Origin: Rhizobium sp. AAP43
GTDB lineage: Bacteria; Pseudomonadota; Alphaproteobacteria; Rhizobiales; Rhizobiaceae
Assembly (NCBI RefSeq): GCF_001296045.1
Contig: NZ_LJHS01000004.1
Span: 242,794-306,793 of the forward strand
DNA: 64,000 bases
Direction: 5' to 3'
A model generated the notes under the pieces. That model worked only from the letters and a program-made list of their open reading frames with translations. It did not search any database and was not told the DNA's origin. This document shows positions 17,287 to 24,800 of the stretch, one piece after another; position 1 is the stretch's first letter; every line of letters starts with the position of its first letter. A program made the translations under genes and the position numbers.

Positions 17287-17745
17287 TCACGGCTCGGGCA
17301 GGAATTCCAGCTGCTGCTTCAGCCGCTTCAGGCTGTCGCGCAGCACTTGCAACTCGGCCAGATCGCAGCCGGTCGACTCGCCGATTGCAGCAAAGACCTT
17401 CAGCGCCTCCGCCTTCAGAGATCGTCCCGCTTCGGTCAGCGCGATAAACACCTGCCGTTCGTCTGCAGCGTCGCGCGAACGCGTCACATAGCCGATCTGC
17501 TCCAGCCGCTTCAGCAGGGGCGAGAGCGTGCCGGAATCAAGCCCGACTTTTTCGCCCAGCACCTTCACCGGAATATTGTCCTGCTCCCACAGCGCCATCA
17601 TCGCCACATATTGTGGATAGGTGAGGCCAAGTGGCGCCAGCAGCGGCTTGTAGGCACGCGTGAAGGCATGCGCGGCTCCGTAGAGCGCGAAACAGAGTTG
17701 TCGGTCGAGCGTGAGCTCTTTTTCCAGGTCGAGATCATCCATCAT
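17287..17745 (-). CDS. ohrR: OhrR, organic hydroperoxide-sensing MarR repressor
   Basis: About 152 residues with the MarR fold. The N-terminal 'LDRQLCFALYGAAHAFTRAY' contains the conserved sensing cysteine that is oxidised by organic hydroperoxides. The helix-turn-helix is 'IPVKVLGEKVGLDSGTLSPL' and the wing 'RSRDAADERQVFIALTEAGR'. The ATG could be at 17745, 17742 or further upstream. It is divergent from ohr and expected to repress it and itself until oxidised. A C-terminal cysteine ('STGCDLAELQ') could serve as the resolving residue. Confidence 0.92.
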   Translation of the reverse strand: MMDDLDLEKELTLDRQLCFALYGAAHAFTRAYKPLLAPLGLTYPQYVAMMALWEQDNIPVKVLGEKVGLDSGTLSPLLKRLEQIGYVTRSRDAADERQVFIALTEAGRSLKAEALKVFAAIGESTGCDLAELQVLRDSLKRLKQQLEFLPEP

Positions 17746-17802
17746 CTCTAGGGAACCTCTCAAAGGGCCGAATTGTTTCGACTGTGGTCAAAACAGAGCC
17801 AA

Positions 17803-17835
17803 TTTGCAATGCGCAAAAAACAATTGCGCACAATT
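17803..17835. promoter_or_regulatory. OhrR operator region
   Basis: Two inverted repeats sit between ohrR and ohr: TTTGC/GCAAA at 17803-17807 and 17813-17817, and AATTG/CAATT at 17822-17826 and 17831-17835. The region is strikingly AT-rich against its surroundings. AATTG-type half-sites match what is known of OhrR boxes in other bacteria. Confidence 0.65.
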
Positions 17836-17886
17836 CAATTTTGCGCTATATAGTGACCATCACGAACCGAACAAGGAGAAATCGCA

Positions 17887-18309
17887 ATGGCTATCCTCTA
17901 TACCGCCCATGCTCATGCCACCGGTGGCCGCTCCGGTCACGGCGCCACTGACAACGGCGTGCTCGACGTGACGCTGACCACCCCGAAGGAACTCGGCGGC
18001 GATGGCGCAACGGGCACCAATCCGGAACAGCTCTTTGCGGTCGGTTATTCCGCTTGCTTCCTCGGCGCCCTGAAGTTCGTGGCCGGCAAGGAAAAGGTGA
18101 AGATTCCGGAAGACGCCAAGGTCTTCACTGATGTCGGCATCGGCCCGCGTGAAGATGGCACCGGCTTCGGCATCGATGTGAAGATCTCCGTCGAAATCCC
18201 CGGCATGGAGCGTGAACTGGCTGAAAAGCTGGTCGCTGCCGCCCATATCGTCTGCCCCTACAGCCATGCGCTGCGCACCTCCACCGAGGTACCGGTTTCG
18301 GTTCGATAA
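17887..18309 (+). CDS. ohr: Organic hydroperoxide resistance protein Ohr
   Basis: A 140-residue thiol peroxidase of the OsmC/Ohr family. Both catalytic cysteines are present in the usual contexts ('VGYSACFLGAL' and 'AHIVCPYSHA'). 'LYTAHAHATGGRSGHG' is the family N-terminus. Ohr reduces organic hydroperoxides in the cytoplasm with lipoyl-dependent electron donors. The gene has an AAGGAG ribosome-binding site and is followed by a clear terminator. Confidence 0.95.
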   Translation: MAILYTAHAHATGGRSGHGATDNGVLDVTLTTPKELGGDGATGTNPEQLFAVGYSACFLGALKFVAGKEKVKIPEDAKVFTDVGIGPREDGTGFGIDVKISVEIPGMERELAEKLVAAAHIVCPYSHALRTSTEVPVSVR

Positions 18310-18334
18310 TCCCAGCCATCCGATCCACCGCCTG

Positions 18335-18360
18335 AAGGCCGGCCTTGCGCCGGCCTTTTT
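18335..18360 (+). terminator. Intrinsic terminator after ohr
   Basis: The 9-bp stem AAGGCCGGC/GCCGGCCTT has a 5-base loop and runs into TTTTT. It lies 26 bp after the ohr stop. Confidence 0.85.
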
Positions 18361-18489
18361 GCGTTCTGCGCACTCCCTCCGGAGGAGCCGGTGATCGCAG
18401 GGTTGCATTTTGCGTGTTGACACAACTAAGGATTGACTTCACCATGGCCTTGCTCGGAATGAGTGTTAATTCCTCAAGGGAGACGTAGA

Positions 18490-19260
18490 ATGACGCGCTT
18501 ACGTTGGAAGGCCGTGGTCAACGGCCATGATCTCAATCCGCATATTCTCGCAGCCGGTGCGTCCATCGATGCCATTCAGACGGCGATTGATGCGGCTCAG
18601 CCCTTCGGCCCTTACAATGCGGGCGGTGCCCAGCAGGCAGTGACGACAGTGACATGGGCGCCGAACCCGGCGACCCAGTATGCGACCGCCGTGAACATGC
18701 ATTCGGAAATGGTCGCCCTCGACGCCAGCATTTCCCCGCCGCCAATCTGGACGGTCAATGCCAATGGCCAGGCTGTCGCGCTCAATGCCCTGCCGATTGG
18801 CGGCGGCAATTACGCAACCAATCTGCCGCATTGCGCCCATTGCACGGTCATGCTCTCGATGCTCGGCCTGCCTCTCGGCGCACCGACCGCCGGTCGCTAC
18901 AACCTCGCGGTAAACCTCAACTATCCGCTGCCGGAAGCCGTCTTCAACAATCTCGAACTGCTGGTGCGGCTCCTCAACTCCAACGTCGGTGGTCATCCCG
19001 GGCTGATCAATCTGAAGCTCATCATCAACACCTTCATAGGCACAGCCTCAGGCAACTGGGTTTTGCAGATCGGACCGGGTGTCTTCGTCACGGATCTCGC
19101 GGTTGTGGGGGCCGCCCCGATGGGCGCTTTCATCCTCGACTGGGCGACCGAGGCAGTGCCCCATGTCGTCAACGTGAACATTCAGCACTTCGGCCGTAAC
19201 AGCCTGCTGCTGACCCTTTGGAAAATCGTCTGGCAGGCGCTCTACGATCATTCGAATTGA
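18490..19260 (+). CDS. Stand-alone cytidine deaminase-fold protein
   Basis: A 256-residue soluble protein started at the ATG at 18490 behind GGGAGA. Residues 71-73 read HSE ('VNMHSEMVALDAS') and residues 113-118 read PHCAHC ('NLPHCAHCTVMLSMLG'). This HxE plus CxxC pairing is the zinc-binding signature of the deaminase superfamily. An upstream 'PFGPYNAGG' recalls the cytidine deaminase N-terminal motif. The C-terminal 130 residues are helical and hydrophobic and match nothing I know. Nucleic-acid, nucleotide or toxin deaminase are all possible. No export signal or immunity gene is evident nearby. Confidence 0.62.
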   Translation: MTRLRWKAVVNGHDLNPHILAAGASIDAIQTAIDAAQPFGPYNAGGAQQAVTTVTWAPNPATQYATAVNMHSEMVALDASISPPPIWTVNANGQAVALNALPIGGGNYATNLPHCAHCTVMLSMLGLPLGAPTAGRYNLAVNLNYPLPEAVFNNLELLVRLLNSNVGGHPGLINLKLIINTFIGTASGNWVLQIGPGVFVTDLAVVGAAPMGAFILDWATEAVPHVVNVNIQHFGRNSLLLTLWKIVWQALYDHSN

Positions 19261-19340
19261 GCGCTCTGGCCAATCCGGTCAGGAGACGCCGCATGAAAAC
19301 CGGATGCGGTCGCGCAAGGGTTGGAGAAGGCGCCCCGCCA

Positions 19341-19604
19341 TCAGCGCCCCGCCTTGCGCCATCCGGCCGCGCGCGCTTCGGCCTCTGAGCAGAACCAACG
19401 CTCGCCATACTGGGGCGAGATCTGCGTGTCTGCGTAGTTCTCCTGGCCGGGGACGTGGTAGATCCGCTCTTTCGAATGGATCGAGATATTGCCTTTGATC
19501 ATGCAGGCAGAATTGAGCGTCTTGCCGGGGATCAGCTTGTATCCCCCGGTCGCCATGAACGTGATGCCGGATAAGGCGGCAACGGTGAGTGCAAACTTGC
19601 TCAT
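19341..19604 (-). CDS. ExoI-like 'sunset domain' exported protein
   Basis: An 87-residue protein with a short signal or anchor segment ('FALTVAALSGITFMATGGY'). The conserved block 'CMIKGNISIHSKERIYHVPG', then 'YADTQISPQYGERWFCSEAEARAAGWRKA', is the sunset domain seen at the C-terminus of nuclease-like proteins and of succinoglycan-linked ExoI proteins in rhizobia. Two cysteines are conserved. Its role is unknown. The ATG at 19604 is preferred over the longer frame because the latter lacks any coding look. Confidence 0.8.
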   Translation of the reverse strand: MSKFALTVAALSGITFMATGGYKLIPGKTLNSACMIKGNISIHSKERIYHVPGQENYADTQISPQYGERWFCSEAEARAAGWRKAGR

Positions 19605-19782
19605 AACGCAAGGATGCGGCTCATAGTTGAATATTCTGCTGATCAATTCGATAAAGTTGTCTCTGCGCGTGCGGCGCAATTCAGGGCGGCAGTCGCGCTT
19701 GGTCTCCACCATCTGCCAGTTTCGGGGGAACGCGACGGCCGTTACACGGTTTTGTTTCTGTCCACTGAAACAGGAGCCCCAG

Positions 19783-19977
19783 ATGCAAACGCTTGAGACA
19801 CCCCTTGCCAACACCCCCGTGATCACGCAGCAGGAGACCAGTGTACCGACCCCCCTCTATCCAGCCGCCGCCTTTCGCGGACCGCTGTTTGAGGGGCGCG
19901 ACAGGATTGCGCTTGCAATGGCTGCATTCATGATGCTTGCACCGCTGGCGGCGCTCCCGCTCGGCTTCGGCGGCTAA
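19783..19977 (+). CDS. Small single-helix membrane protein
   Basis: A 64-residue protein with AGGAG at 19772 upstream of the ATG. A Pro/Thr-rich N-terminus precedes one C-terminal membrane helix ('RIALAMAAFMMLAPLAALPLG'). There is no family match. It sits between two minus-strand genes and the promoter region before it is AT-rich. Confidence 0.55.
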   Translation: MQTLETPLANTPVITQQETSVPTPLYPAAAFRGPLFEGRDRIALAMAAFMMLAPLAALPLGFGG

Positions 19978-20018
19978 AAGGCGGCGACGCGCGTGAAGCG
20001 GGCCGGCCTTGCGCCAGC

Positions 20019-20207
20019 TTACGGCCCGCGCATCCACTTGCCGGAAAGCCAGCATTCGGCAATGACTGCCTGGCCCTCGGAGACCGTGAAGATTGATCGT
20101 GGCAGGCTTGCGGCTTCCAGCGCATTGCGCGCGGCATGTAGCCATGCGCTGGTCGAAGCCGTGGGCCTGTCCGCAGACCGGGAGCCTCTGAGGGGCCCAT
20201 TTCGGCC
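20019..20207 (-). pseudogene. Start-less reading frame downstream of PPOX gene
   Basis: Directly after the TAA of the PPOX gene the same frame stays open for about 62 codons to a TAA at 20019-20021. The translation has clear protein character: it includes 'STSAWLHAARNALEAASLPR', then 'SIFTVSEGQAVIAECWLSGK' and ends 'WMRGP'. No ATG, GTG or TTG occurs in it. It may be the remnant of a truncated gene, a CTG-started small protein, or an ancestral extension of the upstream protein. I do not recognise the family. Confidence 0.35.
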
Positions 20208-20861
20208 TTAATACATCGTCCGTTGATAGGCCTGCTCTAGGTCATCATCGAGCTTGCGCATTTCGTTTGCGTCGTTCGGCGCGCCGCTGGTTTCATCGAG
20301 AATGAACTTCATCAGCGACGGCATCTCCCGGCGCACCTGAAGGTAGTCTGGATCCCAGAGATGCGAGCGGCGAAACGCCTTGGCGCAGTGCAGGAACACC
20401 TCGTCGACCGCAACCACGATCGCAAGCTTCGGGACCTTACCATCCACCGCCATACGCTGCAAAAGTACCGGATCCGTGCTCAACTGCGCCCGACCGTTTA
20501 GCCGCAGCGTGTCGTCAAAACCGGGAATGATGAAGAGCAGGCCGACGGCCGGATTGGCGATGATATTGGAGAGCGTATCGAGTCTGTTGTTGCCCGGCCG
20601 GTCGGGAATGGCGATAGTCTGCGGATCTAGGATTTGCACAAAGCCGGCCGGGTCGCCGCGAGGGCTGACATCGGCCTTGCCCTCGGGATTCTGCGTCCCG
20701 ATGCAGAGGAAGGGCGCGCGGCGGATAAAGGCCTGCGCATGCACCCCAAGCTGCGACTGGCACTTGCGCAAGGCGAGCGCATGGGTCGGCTCAAACAGCG
20801 CCCGAAGCTGCGCCTCATCGCCGATCACATGATCCGGATCCACCTGATACCTGTTCGACAT
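20208..20861 (-). CDS. PPOX-class FMN-dependent flavoprotein (MSMEG_1061-type)
   Basis: About 217 residues from the ATG at 20861; one at 20870 also exists. The split-barrel flavin fold is indicated by 'FLCIGTQNPEGKADVSPRGDPAGFVQIL', 'IPDRPGNNRLDTLSNIIANP' and 'LLFIIPGFDDTLRLNGRAQL', a well-conserved order in this PNPOx subfamily. The C-terminal 'LHCAKAFRRSHLWDPDYLQ' is also typical. It probably binds FMN or F420-like flavin and reduces an unknown substrate. An 18-bp palindrome lies just upstream. Confidence 0.87.
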   Translation of the reverse strand: MSNRYQVDPDHVIGDEAQLRALFEPTHALALRKCQSQLGVHAQAFIRRAPFLCIGTQNPEGKADVSPRGDPAGFVQILDPQTIAIPDRPGNNRLDTLSNIIANPAVGLLFIIPGFDDTLRLNGRAQLSTDPVLLQRMAVDGKVPKLAIVVAVDEVFLHCAKAFRRSHLWDPDYLQVRREMPSLMKFILDETSGAPNDANEMRKLDDDLEQAYQRTMY

Positions 20862-20889
20862 CCGACACATCCTCCCTCTGTCGATATCT

Positions 20890-20907
20890 ATGAGGTACGT
20901 ACCTCAT
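20890..20907. promoter_or_regulatory. 18-bp perfect palindrome upstream of PPOX gene
   Basis: ATGAGGTACGTACCTCAT is a complete 18-bp palindrome 29 bp upstream of the PPOX start. Its size and symmetry are those of a TetR- or MarR-type operator. No TetR gene is adjacent. The MarR-GNAT fusion starts about 250 bp away on the other strand. Confidence 0.6.
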
Positions 20908-21150
20908 TCTCGGTTTTATCACGTGACTTCAGCCGATTCAACCGCGCGTCGTTATGCCCTGTAGAGAGAGCTACCTGGCGGTAAGGCTCCACGGGGGGTG
21001 GGAGGAGAGGCAAGGAAGGAGGGGGCCGTAACCTGAGCGGGTCTCTCCATAGCAAGACAAAATTGTTTCCGCGGCGCCTCCGTCATAGCTGGGCTTGGCA
21101 GCTCAGCAGAACGGCGATATGGTTGCGTGATGCAACGAAAATGGTGCGCC

Positions 21151-22113
21151 ATGTCAAATCATCCGATCCCGATTGACGACATCCGCGCCCAGTCGCGAAA
21201 ACTCGTCCGTGCCCTCGGCTTCATGGGCGGCTCCTTTGCCGGCACGGAGCTGCCGCCATCATCGGTGCATGCCCTGATCGACATCGAGGCTGAGCCCGGG
21301 ATCACGGCTGCCACGCTCAGCGAGACCTTGCGCCTCGACAAGTCGAGCGTCAGCCGCCTCCTGCACAAGCTCGAGCTCTCGGGCGATGTGCATGCCTGGT
21401 CGGATGCGGATGATGCGCGCATCAAGCGGCTTGGCCTCACGCAGCAGGGCAGCGCCCGCGTAGCGGCGATCCATGATTTCGCCCGCCGCCAGGTGGCTGC
21501 AGCGCTTGATCGTCTACAGCCGCAGCAACACCGCACGGTGCTCGATGGCCTCGCGCTTTACGCAAACGCCCTGATGCCCGAGGCAGATCAAAGGGCGGCC
21601 CCGATCGAGATTGTCACGGGTTACCATCCGGGTCTGATCGCCGGCATCACCGGGATGCACATTGCTTACTATGCCGACACAGCCGGCTTCGGCCGATCTT
21701 TCGAGGCCGTGGTTGCCAGCGGGCTTGCCGACTTTTGCAGCCGCCTCGACCATGCGGAGAATGAAGTCTGGACCGTGATGCGGGGTGGTCGCATCCTGGG
21801 CTCCCTCGCCATTGATGGCCAGGATCTGGCGCCGGGTGTGGCGCATCTGCGCTGGTTCATTCTCGACGCCAGCCTGCGCGGCTTGGGTTTCGGGCGTCGA
21901 TTGATGGCGCAAGCGCTCGCCTTCGTCGATGCCAGACCCTTTGAACGAACCGATCTCTGGACCTTCGAAGGCCTGCACGCCGCCCGCCATCTTTACGAAG
22001 CGCATGGTTTTGTCCTGGCTGAGCAGTATGCCGGCGACCAGTGGGGCAGGGATGTGCAGGAGCAGAGATTTACGCGATGGGCCGGCGTAAGCGGCTCTTC
22101 CGAACGGGCATAG
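21151..22113 (+). CDS. MarR-type regulator fused to GNAT acetyltransferase
   Basis: About 320 residues. Residues 1-145 are a MarR winged helix ('AATLSETLRLDKSSVSRLLH', 'SDADDARIKRLGLTQQGSAR'). Residues 155-310 are a GNAT domain with the acetyl-CoA loop 'DASLRGLGFGRRLMAQALAF' and 'FEGLHAARHLYEAHGF'. Such fusions are widespread, and the regulator may respond to or modify the same small molecule. ATG 21130 or GTG 21127 would add 7-8 residues. It is divergent from the PPOX gene, and GTTGC/GCAAC (21122-21136) lies over the start region. Confidence 0.9.
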   Translation: MSNHPIPIDDIRAQSRKLVRALGFMGGSFAGTELPPSSVHALIDIEAEPGITAATLSETLRLDKSSVSRLLHKLELSGDVHAWSDADDARIKRLGLTQQGSARVAAIHDFARRQVAAALDRLQPQQHRTVLDGLALYANALMPEADQRAAPIEIVTGYHPGLIAGITGMHIAYYADTAGFGRSFEAVVASGLADFCSRLDHAENEVWTVMRGGRILGSLAIDGQDLAPGVAHLRWFILDASLRGLGFGRRLMAQALAFVDARPFERTDLWTFEGLHAARHLYEAHGFVLAEQYAGDQWGRDVQEQRFTRWAGVSGSSERA

Positions 22114-22122
22114 GCCCCTTCG

Positions 22123-22569
22123 TCACACGCTCACCTCGAGCAAGCCGCGTCGCAGCGCAAGCGGATCGCTGGCCATGCCGGCCTCGATGTCGCCGTGAAC
22201 CTGTCGCCAGATCGGCACCGCATGCGACAGCGCGTCTTGCCCGCTTTCGGTCAACCGCAGCAGCTTGCCCCGCTTGTCCTTCGGATCCTGTTCGATGGTC
22301 ACCCAGCCGCGCGCGGCAAGCGGCTTCAGGGCCGCTGTCAATGTCGTGCGGTCCATGGCCAGAAGCCTGGCAACAGGCCCCATTGGCGGCGGCTCCGGCC
22401 GGTTCAGCGCCATCATCAGGGAAAACTGCTGATTGGTCAGCCCAGCCGGTTTCAGCGCCATGTCGAAGCGCCGGGCAAGCGCCCGGGCCGCGCGCTGGGC
22501 ATGCAGGCACAGGCAGGTGTCCTTGATGTGGATGGTGGTGGAATAGGGAATCACAGGCTGAATTGACAT
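22123..22569 (-). CDS. MarR-family transcriptional regulator
   Basis: A 148-residue MarR protein with the helix-turn-helix 'GPVARLLAMDRTTLTAALKP' and wing 'IEQDPKDKRGKLLRLTESGQ'. Two cysteines close to the N-terminus ('DTCLCLHAQRAARAL') might act as redox sensors. It is divergent from the DUF899 gene and the following three genes, and very probably represses that group. Confidence 0.87.
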   Translation of the reverse strand: MSIQPVIPYSTTIHIKDTCLCLHAQRAARALARRFDMALKPAGLTNQQFSLMMALNRPEPPPMGPVARLLAMDRTTLTAALKPLAARGWVTIEQDPKDKRGKLLRLTESGQDALSHAVPIWRQVHGDIEAGMASDPLALRRGLLEVSV

Positions 22570-22580
22570 GGATCTAATAT

Positions 22581-22592
22581 GTTGATATCAAC
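22581..22592. promoter_or_regulatory. Probable MarR operator
   Basis: GTTGATATCAAC is a perfect 12-bp palindrome flanked by AATAT on the left and GTATAT on the right. It lies between the MarR gene and the divergent DUF899 gene, which begins 28 bp later. Confidence 0.6.
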
Positions 22593-22619
22593 GTATATGT
22601 CAAGAGGAGGATCAGGAAA

Positions 22620-23387
22620 ATGGAATATTCCGCTAAGTCGCAACCTCTATCCGCTCCGGCGTCCCGCGCGGTCTCGCGTGAGGAATGGCTGGAGGCGCGC
22701 AAGGCTTTGCTGCTGGAGGAGAAGCAGCTCACCCGCCAGCGGGACCGGGTCAACGCCGCCCGTCTGGCGCTGCCCTGGGTCAAGGTCGACAAGGATTATC
22801 GCTTCCACGCCGCGTCCGGCGAAAAGACACTGGCCGATCTCTTCGATGGCCGCAGCCAGCTGATGATCAACCATTTCATGTTCGGGCCGGACTGGGATGC
22901 GGGCTGCCCCGGCTGCTCCTTCTTCGCCGATCACATCGACGGCATGCTGCCGCACCTCAACAATCACGATGTCACCCTCGTCACCGTCTCGCGTGCGCCC
23001 CTTGAGAAGATCGAGGCCTACAAGCGCCGGATGAACTGGCATTTCCCCTGGGTCTCGTCCTTCGGCAGCGATTTCAACTTCGACTTCCACGTCTCCTTCA
23101 CACCAGAGCAGCTGGCCTCCGGATCGGTCATCTATAACTTTCGGAAAACCCCGCGCGAACAGGCGCATGACGAGCTGCCGGGCCTGTCCGCCTTCTACCT
23201 TGACGAGAATGGCGACATCTTTCACACCTATTCGCAATATGCCCGCGGCGGCGAGGAGGCGCTCGGCGCGCTGATGATTTTCGATCACGCACCGCTTGGC
23301 CGCAACGAAACCAGCACGCTGAGCTTCGTGAAGCGCAAGGATGAGTATGCCGTGAAGCCGGTGAAGCAGGCAAACTGCTGCCATTGA
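22620..23387 (+). CDS. DUF899 thioredoxin-like family protein
   Basis: A 255-residue protein with the DUF899 layout: 'REEWLEARKALLLEEKQLTRQRD', 'LPWVKVDKDYRF', then 'MFGPDWDAGCPGCSFFADHI' with a CxxC pair in a thioredoxin-like fold, and 'GLSAFYLDENGDIFHTYSQYARG'. The family is thought to be redox-active, but no substrate is established. AGGAGGA precedes the ATG. It is first in a tight four-gene run under a divergent MarR regulator. Confidence 0.9.
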   Translation: MEYSAKSQPLSAPASRAVSREEWLEARKALLLEEKQLTRQRDRVNAARLALPWVKVDKDYRFHAASGEKTLADLFDGRSQLMINHFMFGPDWDAGCPGCSFFADHIDGMLPHLNNHDVTLVTVSRAPLEKIEAYKRRMNWHFPWVSSFGSDFNFDFHVSFTPEQLASGSVIYNFRKTPREQAHDELPGLSAFYLDENGDIFHTYSQYARGGEEALGALMIFDHAPLGRNETSTLSFVKRKDEYAVKPVKQANCCH

Positions 23388-23400
23388 GGGAGGACAGTCG

Positions 23401-23886
23401 ATGGAAACGCCAAAGCCCACGGAGCATCACCGCTTTCTCGACCGGCTGGTCGGCGACTGGCTCTTTCTGAGCACTGCCGGCGATGAAGCCTATGATCCCG
23501 AGGACCCTCTCAAGCGCTGGACCGAGAAGGTGCGCTCCATCGGCGGCCTTTGGGTTGTTGCTGAAAGTGAGGGCATGATGGGCGATACGCGCGAGACGAT
23601 GATCATCACCCTCGGCTACGATCCGCGTCTCGGCCAGTATGTCGGCAGCTGGATCGGCTCGATGATGGATAAACTCTGGGTCTACAAGGGCTGGCTGGAG
23701 GAGGACGGCCAGACACTGGTGCTGGAAGCCGAAGGTCCGAGCATGGAAGACCCCTCCCGCACCGAGCTTTATCGGGATGTCATCCACTTCATCGATGATG
23801 ACACGCGGCGCTTCTCCGGCAGCGTGAAAAAATCCGACGGCAGCTTTCACACCTTCATGACCAGCGTTTCAAAACGCATCAGCTGA
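23401..23886 (+). CDS. DUF1579 family protein
   Basis: A 161-residue soluble protein. 'FLDRLVGDWLF' near the N-terminus, 'TLGYDPRLGQYVGSWIGSMM' and the alternating beta-strand pattern fit DUF1579, a lipocalin-like or SRPBCC-adjacent small-molecule-binding family of unknown function. The gene follows DUF899 by 13 bp and is followed by two glyoxalase-fold genes, so it is likely co-transcribed. Confidence 0.82.
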   Translation: METPKPTEHHRFLDRLVGDWLFLSTAGDEAYDPEDPLKRWTEKVRSIGGLWVVAESEGMMGDTRETMIITLGYDPRLGQYVGSWIGSMMDKLWVYKGWLEEDGQTLVLEAEGPSMEDPSRTELYRDVIHFIDDDTRRFSGSVKKSDGSFHTFMTSVSKRIS

Positions 23887-23909
23887 TTTCAAAAGGGAGA
23901 GACTTTTCC

Positions 23910-24686
23910 ATGCATGGCACATTTCTCTGGCATGAATTGATGACGCCTGACCCCGCTGCCGCCAAAAGCTTTTACGGCGCGCTTCTGGGCTGGGAGCCGA
24001 CGGATATGGACGGTCCGGGCTTCACCTACACAACCTTTGCCGTGCCCGGCTTTCCCTCTGGTGTGACCGGCATGATGGAACTCTCCAGGGAGATGGCGGA
24101 CCAGGGCATTCCTCCAGGCTGGACGGGCTATGTCCAGGTCGATGATGTCGACAAGACCGCCGCCGAGTTTGCCGAGAATGGTGGCGCCATCCATCGCGCG
24201 CCGGAAGACATTCCCGGCATTGGCCGCTTTGCCGTGGTCGCGGATCCGCATGGCGCGGTGCTCTCCATCATGGCGCCGAAAATGCCGGATGGCGGAACCG
24301 GCACCTGGCCCACCCCGGGCAGCCCGGGCACAGTCGGCTGGAACGAGCTGATGTCGGGCAATTGGCAGGAAGCCTGGGATTTTTACGCCGCCCGTTTCGG
24401 CTGGGAAAAGGATATGGCCGTCGATATGGATGCCATGGGCATCTACCAGACCTTCAAGCTCGGCGATCGCGGCCTTGGTGGCATGATGACCAAACCTCCC
24501 CAAATCCCCATGCCCTATTGGGGCTTCTATTTCATCGTGCCCGCCATTGATGCCGCGGCGGAGCAGGTGAAAAAACTCGGCGGTCAGGTTCTGATGGACC
24601 CGCATCAGGTCCCCGGCGGCTCCTGGATTGCCGCCTGCCAGGACCCGCAGGGCGCTTACTTCAATCTGACAGCTCCGGCCCGCTGA
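23910..24686 (+). CDS. VOC family protein, two glyoxalase-fold domains, copy 1
   Basis: A 258-residue protein with two vicinal-oxygen-chelate units, about residues 1-125 and 135-258. Each unit opens with a 'HELMTPDPAAAKSFY'-like or 'NELMSGNWQEAWDFY'-like strand and ends 'FAVVADPHGAVLSIM' or 'IAACQDPQGAYFNL'. This subfamily is related to hydroxylases and glyoxalase/bleomycin resistance proteins. The metal site and substrate are not certain. The next gene is a close paralogue. Confidence 0.88.
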   Translation: MHGTFLWHELMTPDPAAAKSFYGALLGWEPTDMDGPGFTYTTFAVPGFPSGVTGMMELSREMADQGIPPGWTGYVQVDDVDKTAAEFAENGGAIHRAPEDIPGIGRFAVVADPHGAVLSIMAPKMPDGGTGTWPTPGSPGTVGWNELMSGNWQEAWDFYAARFGWEKDMAVDMDAMGIYQTFKLGDRGLGGMMTKPPQIPMPYWGFYFIVPAIDAAAEQVKKLGGQVLMDPHQVPGGSWIAACQDPQGAYFNLTAPAR

Positions 24687-24800
24687 CGCCTTTCCGAACC
24701 ATGCATGGACCGGGAGGGTATTTGCCACCCTTCCGGTCGGTGGCCGGCACTGACGCTTGATATCAATGCCTGTTGGTTGATTTTAAACGGAGAGTTTTGC

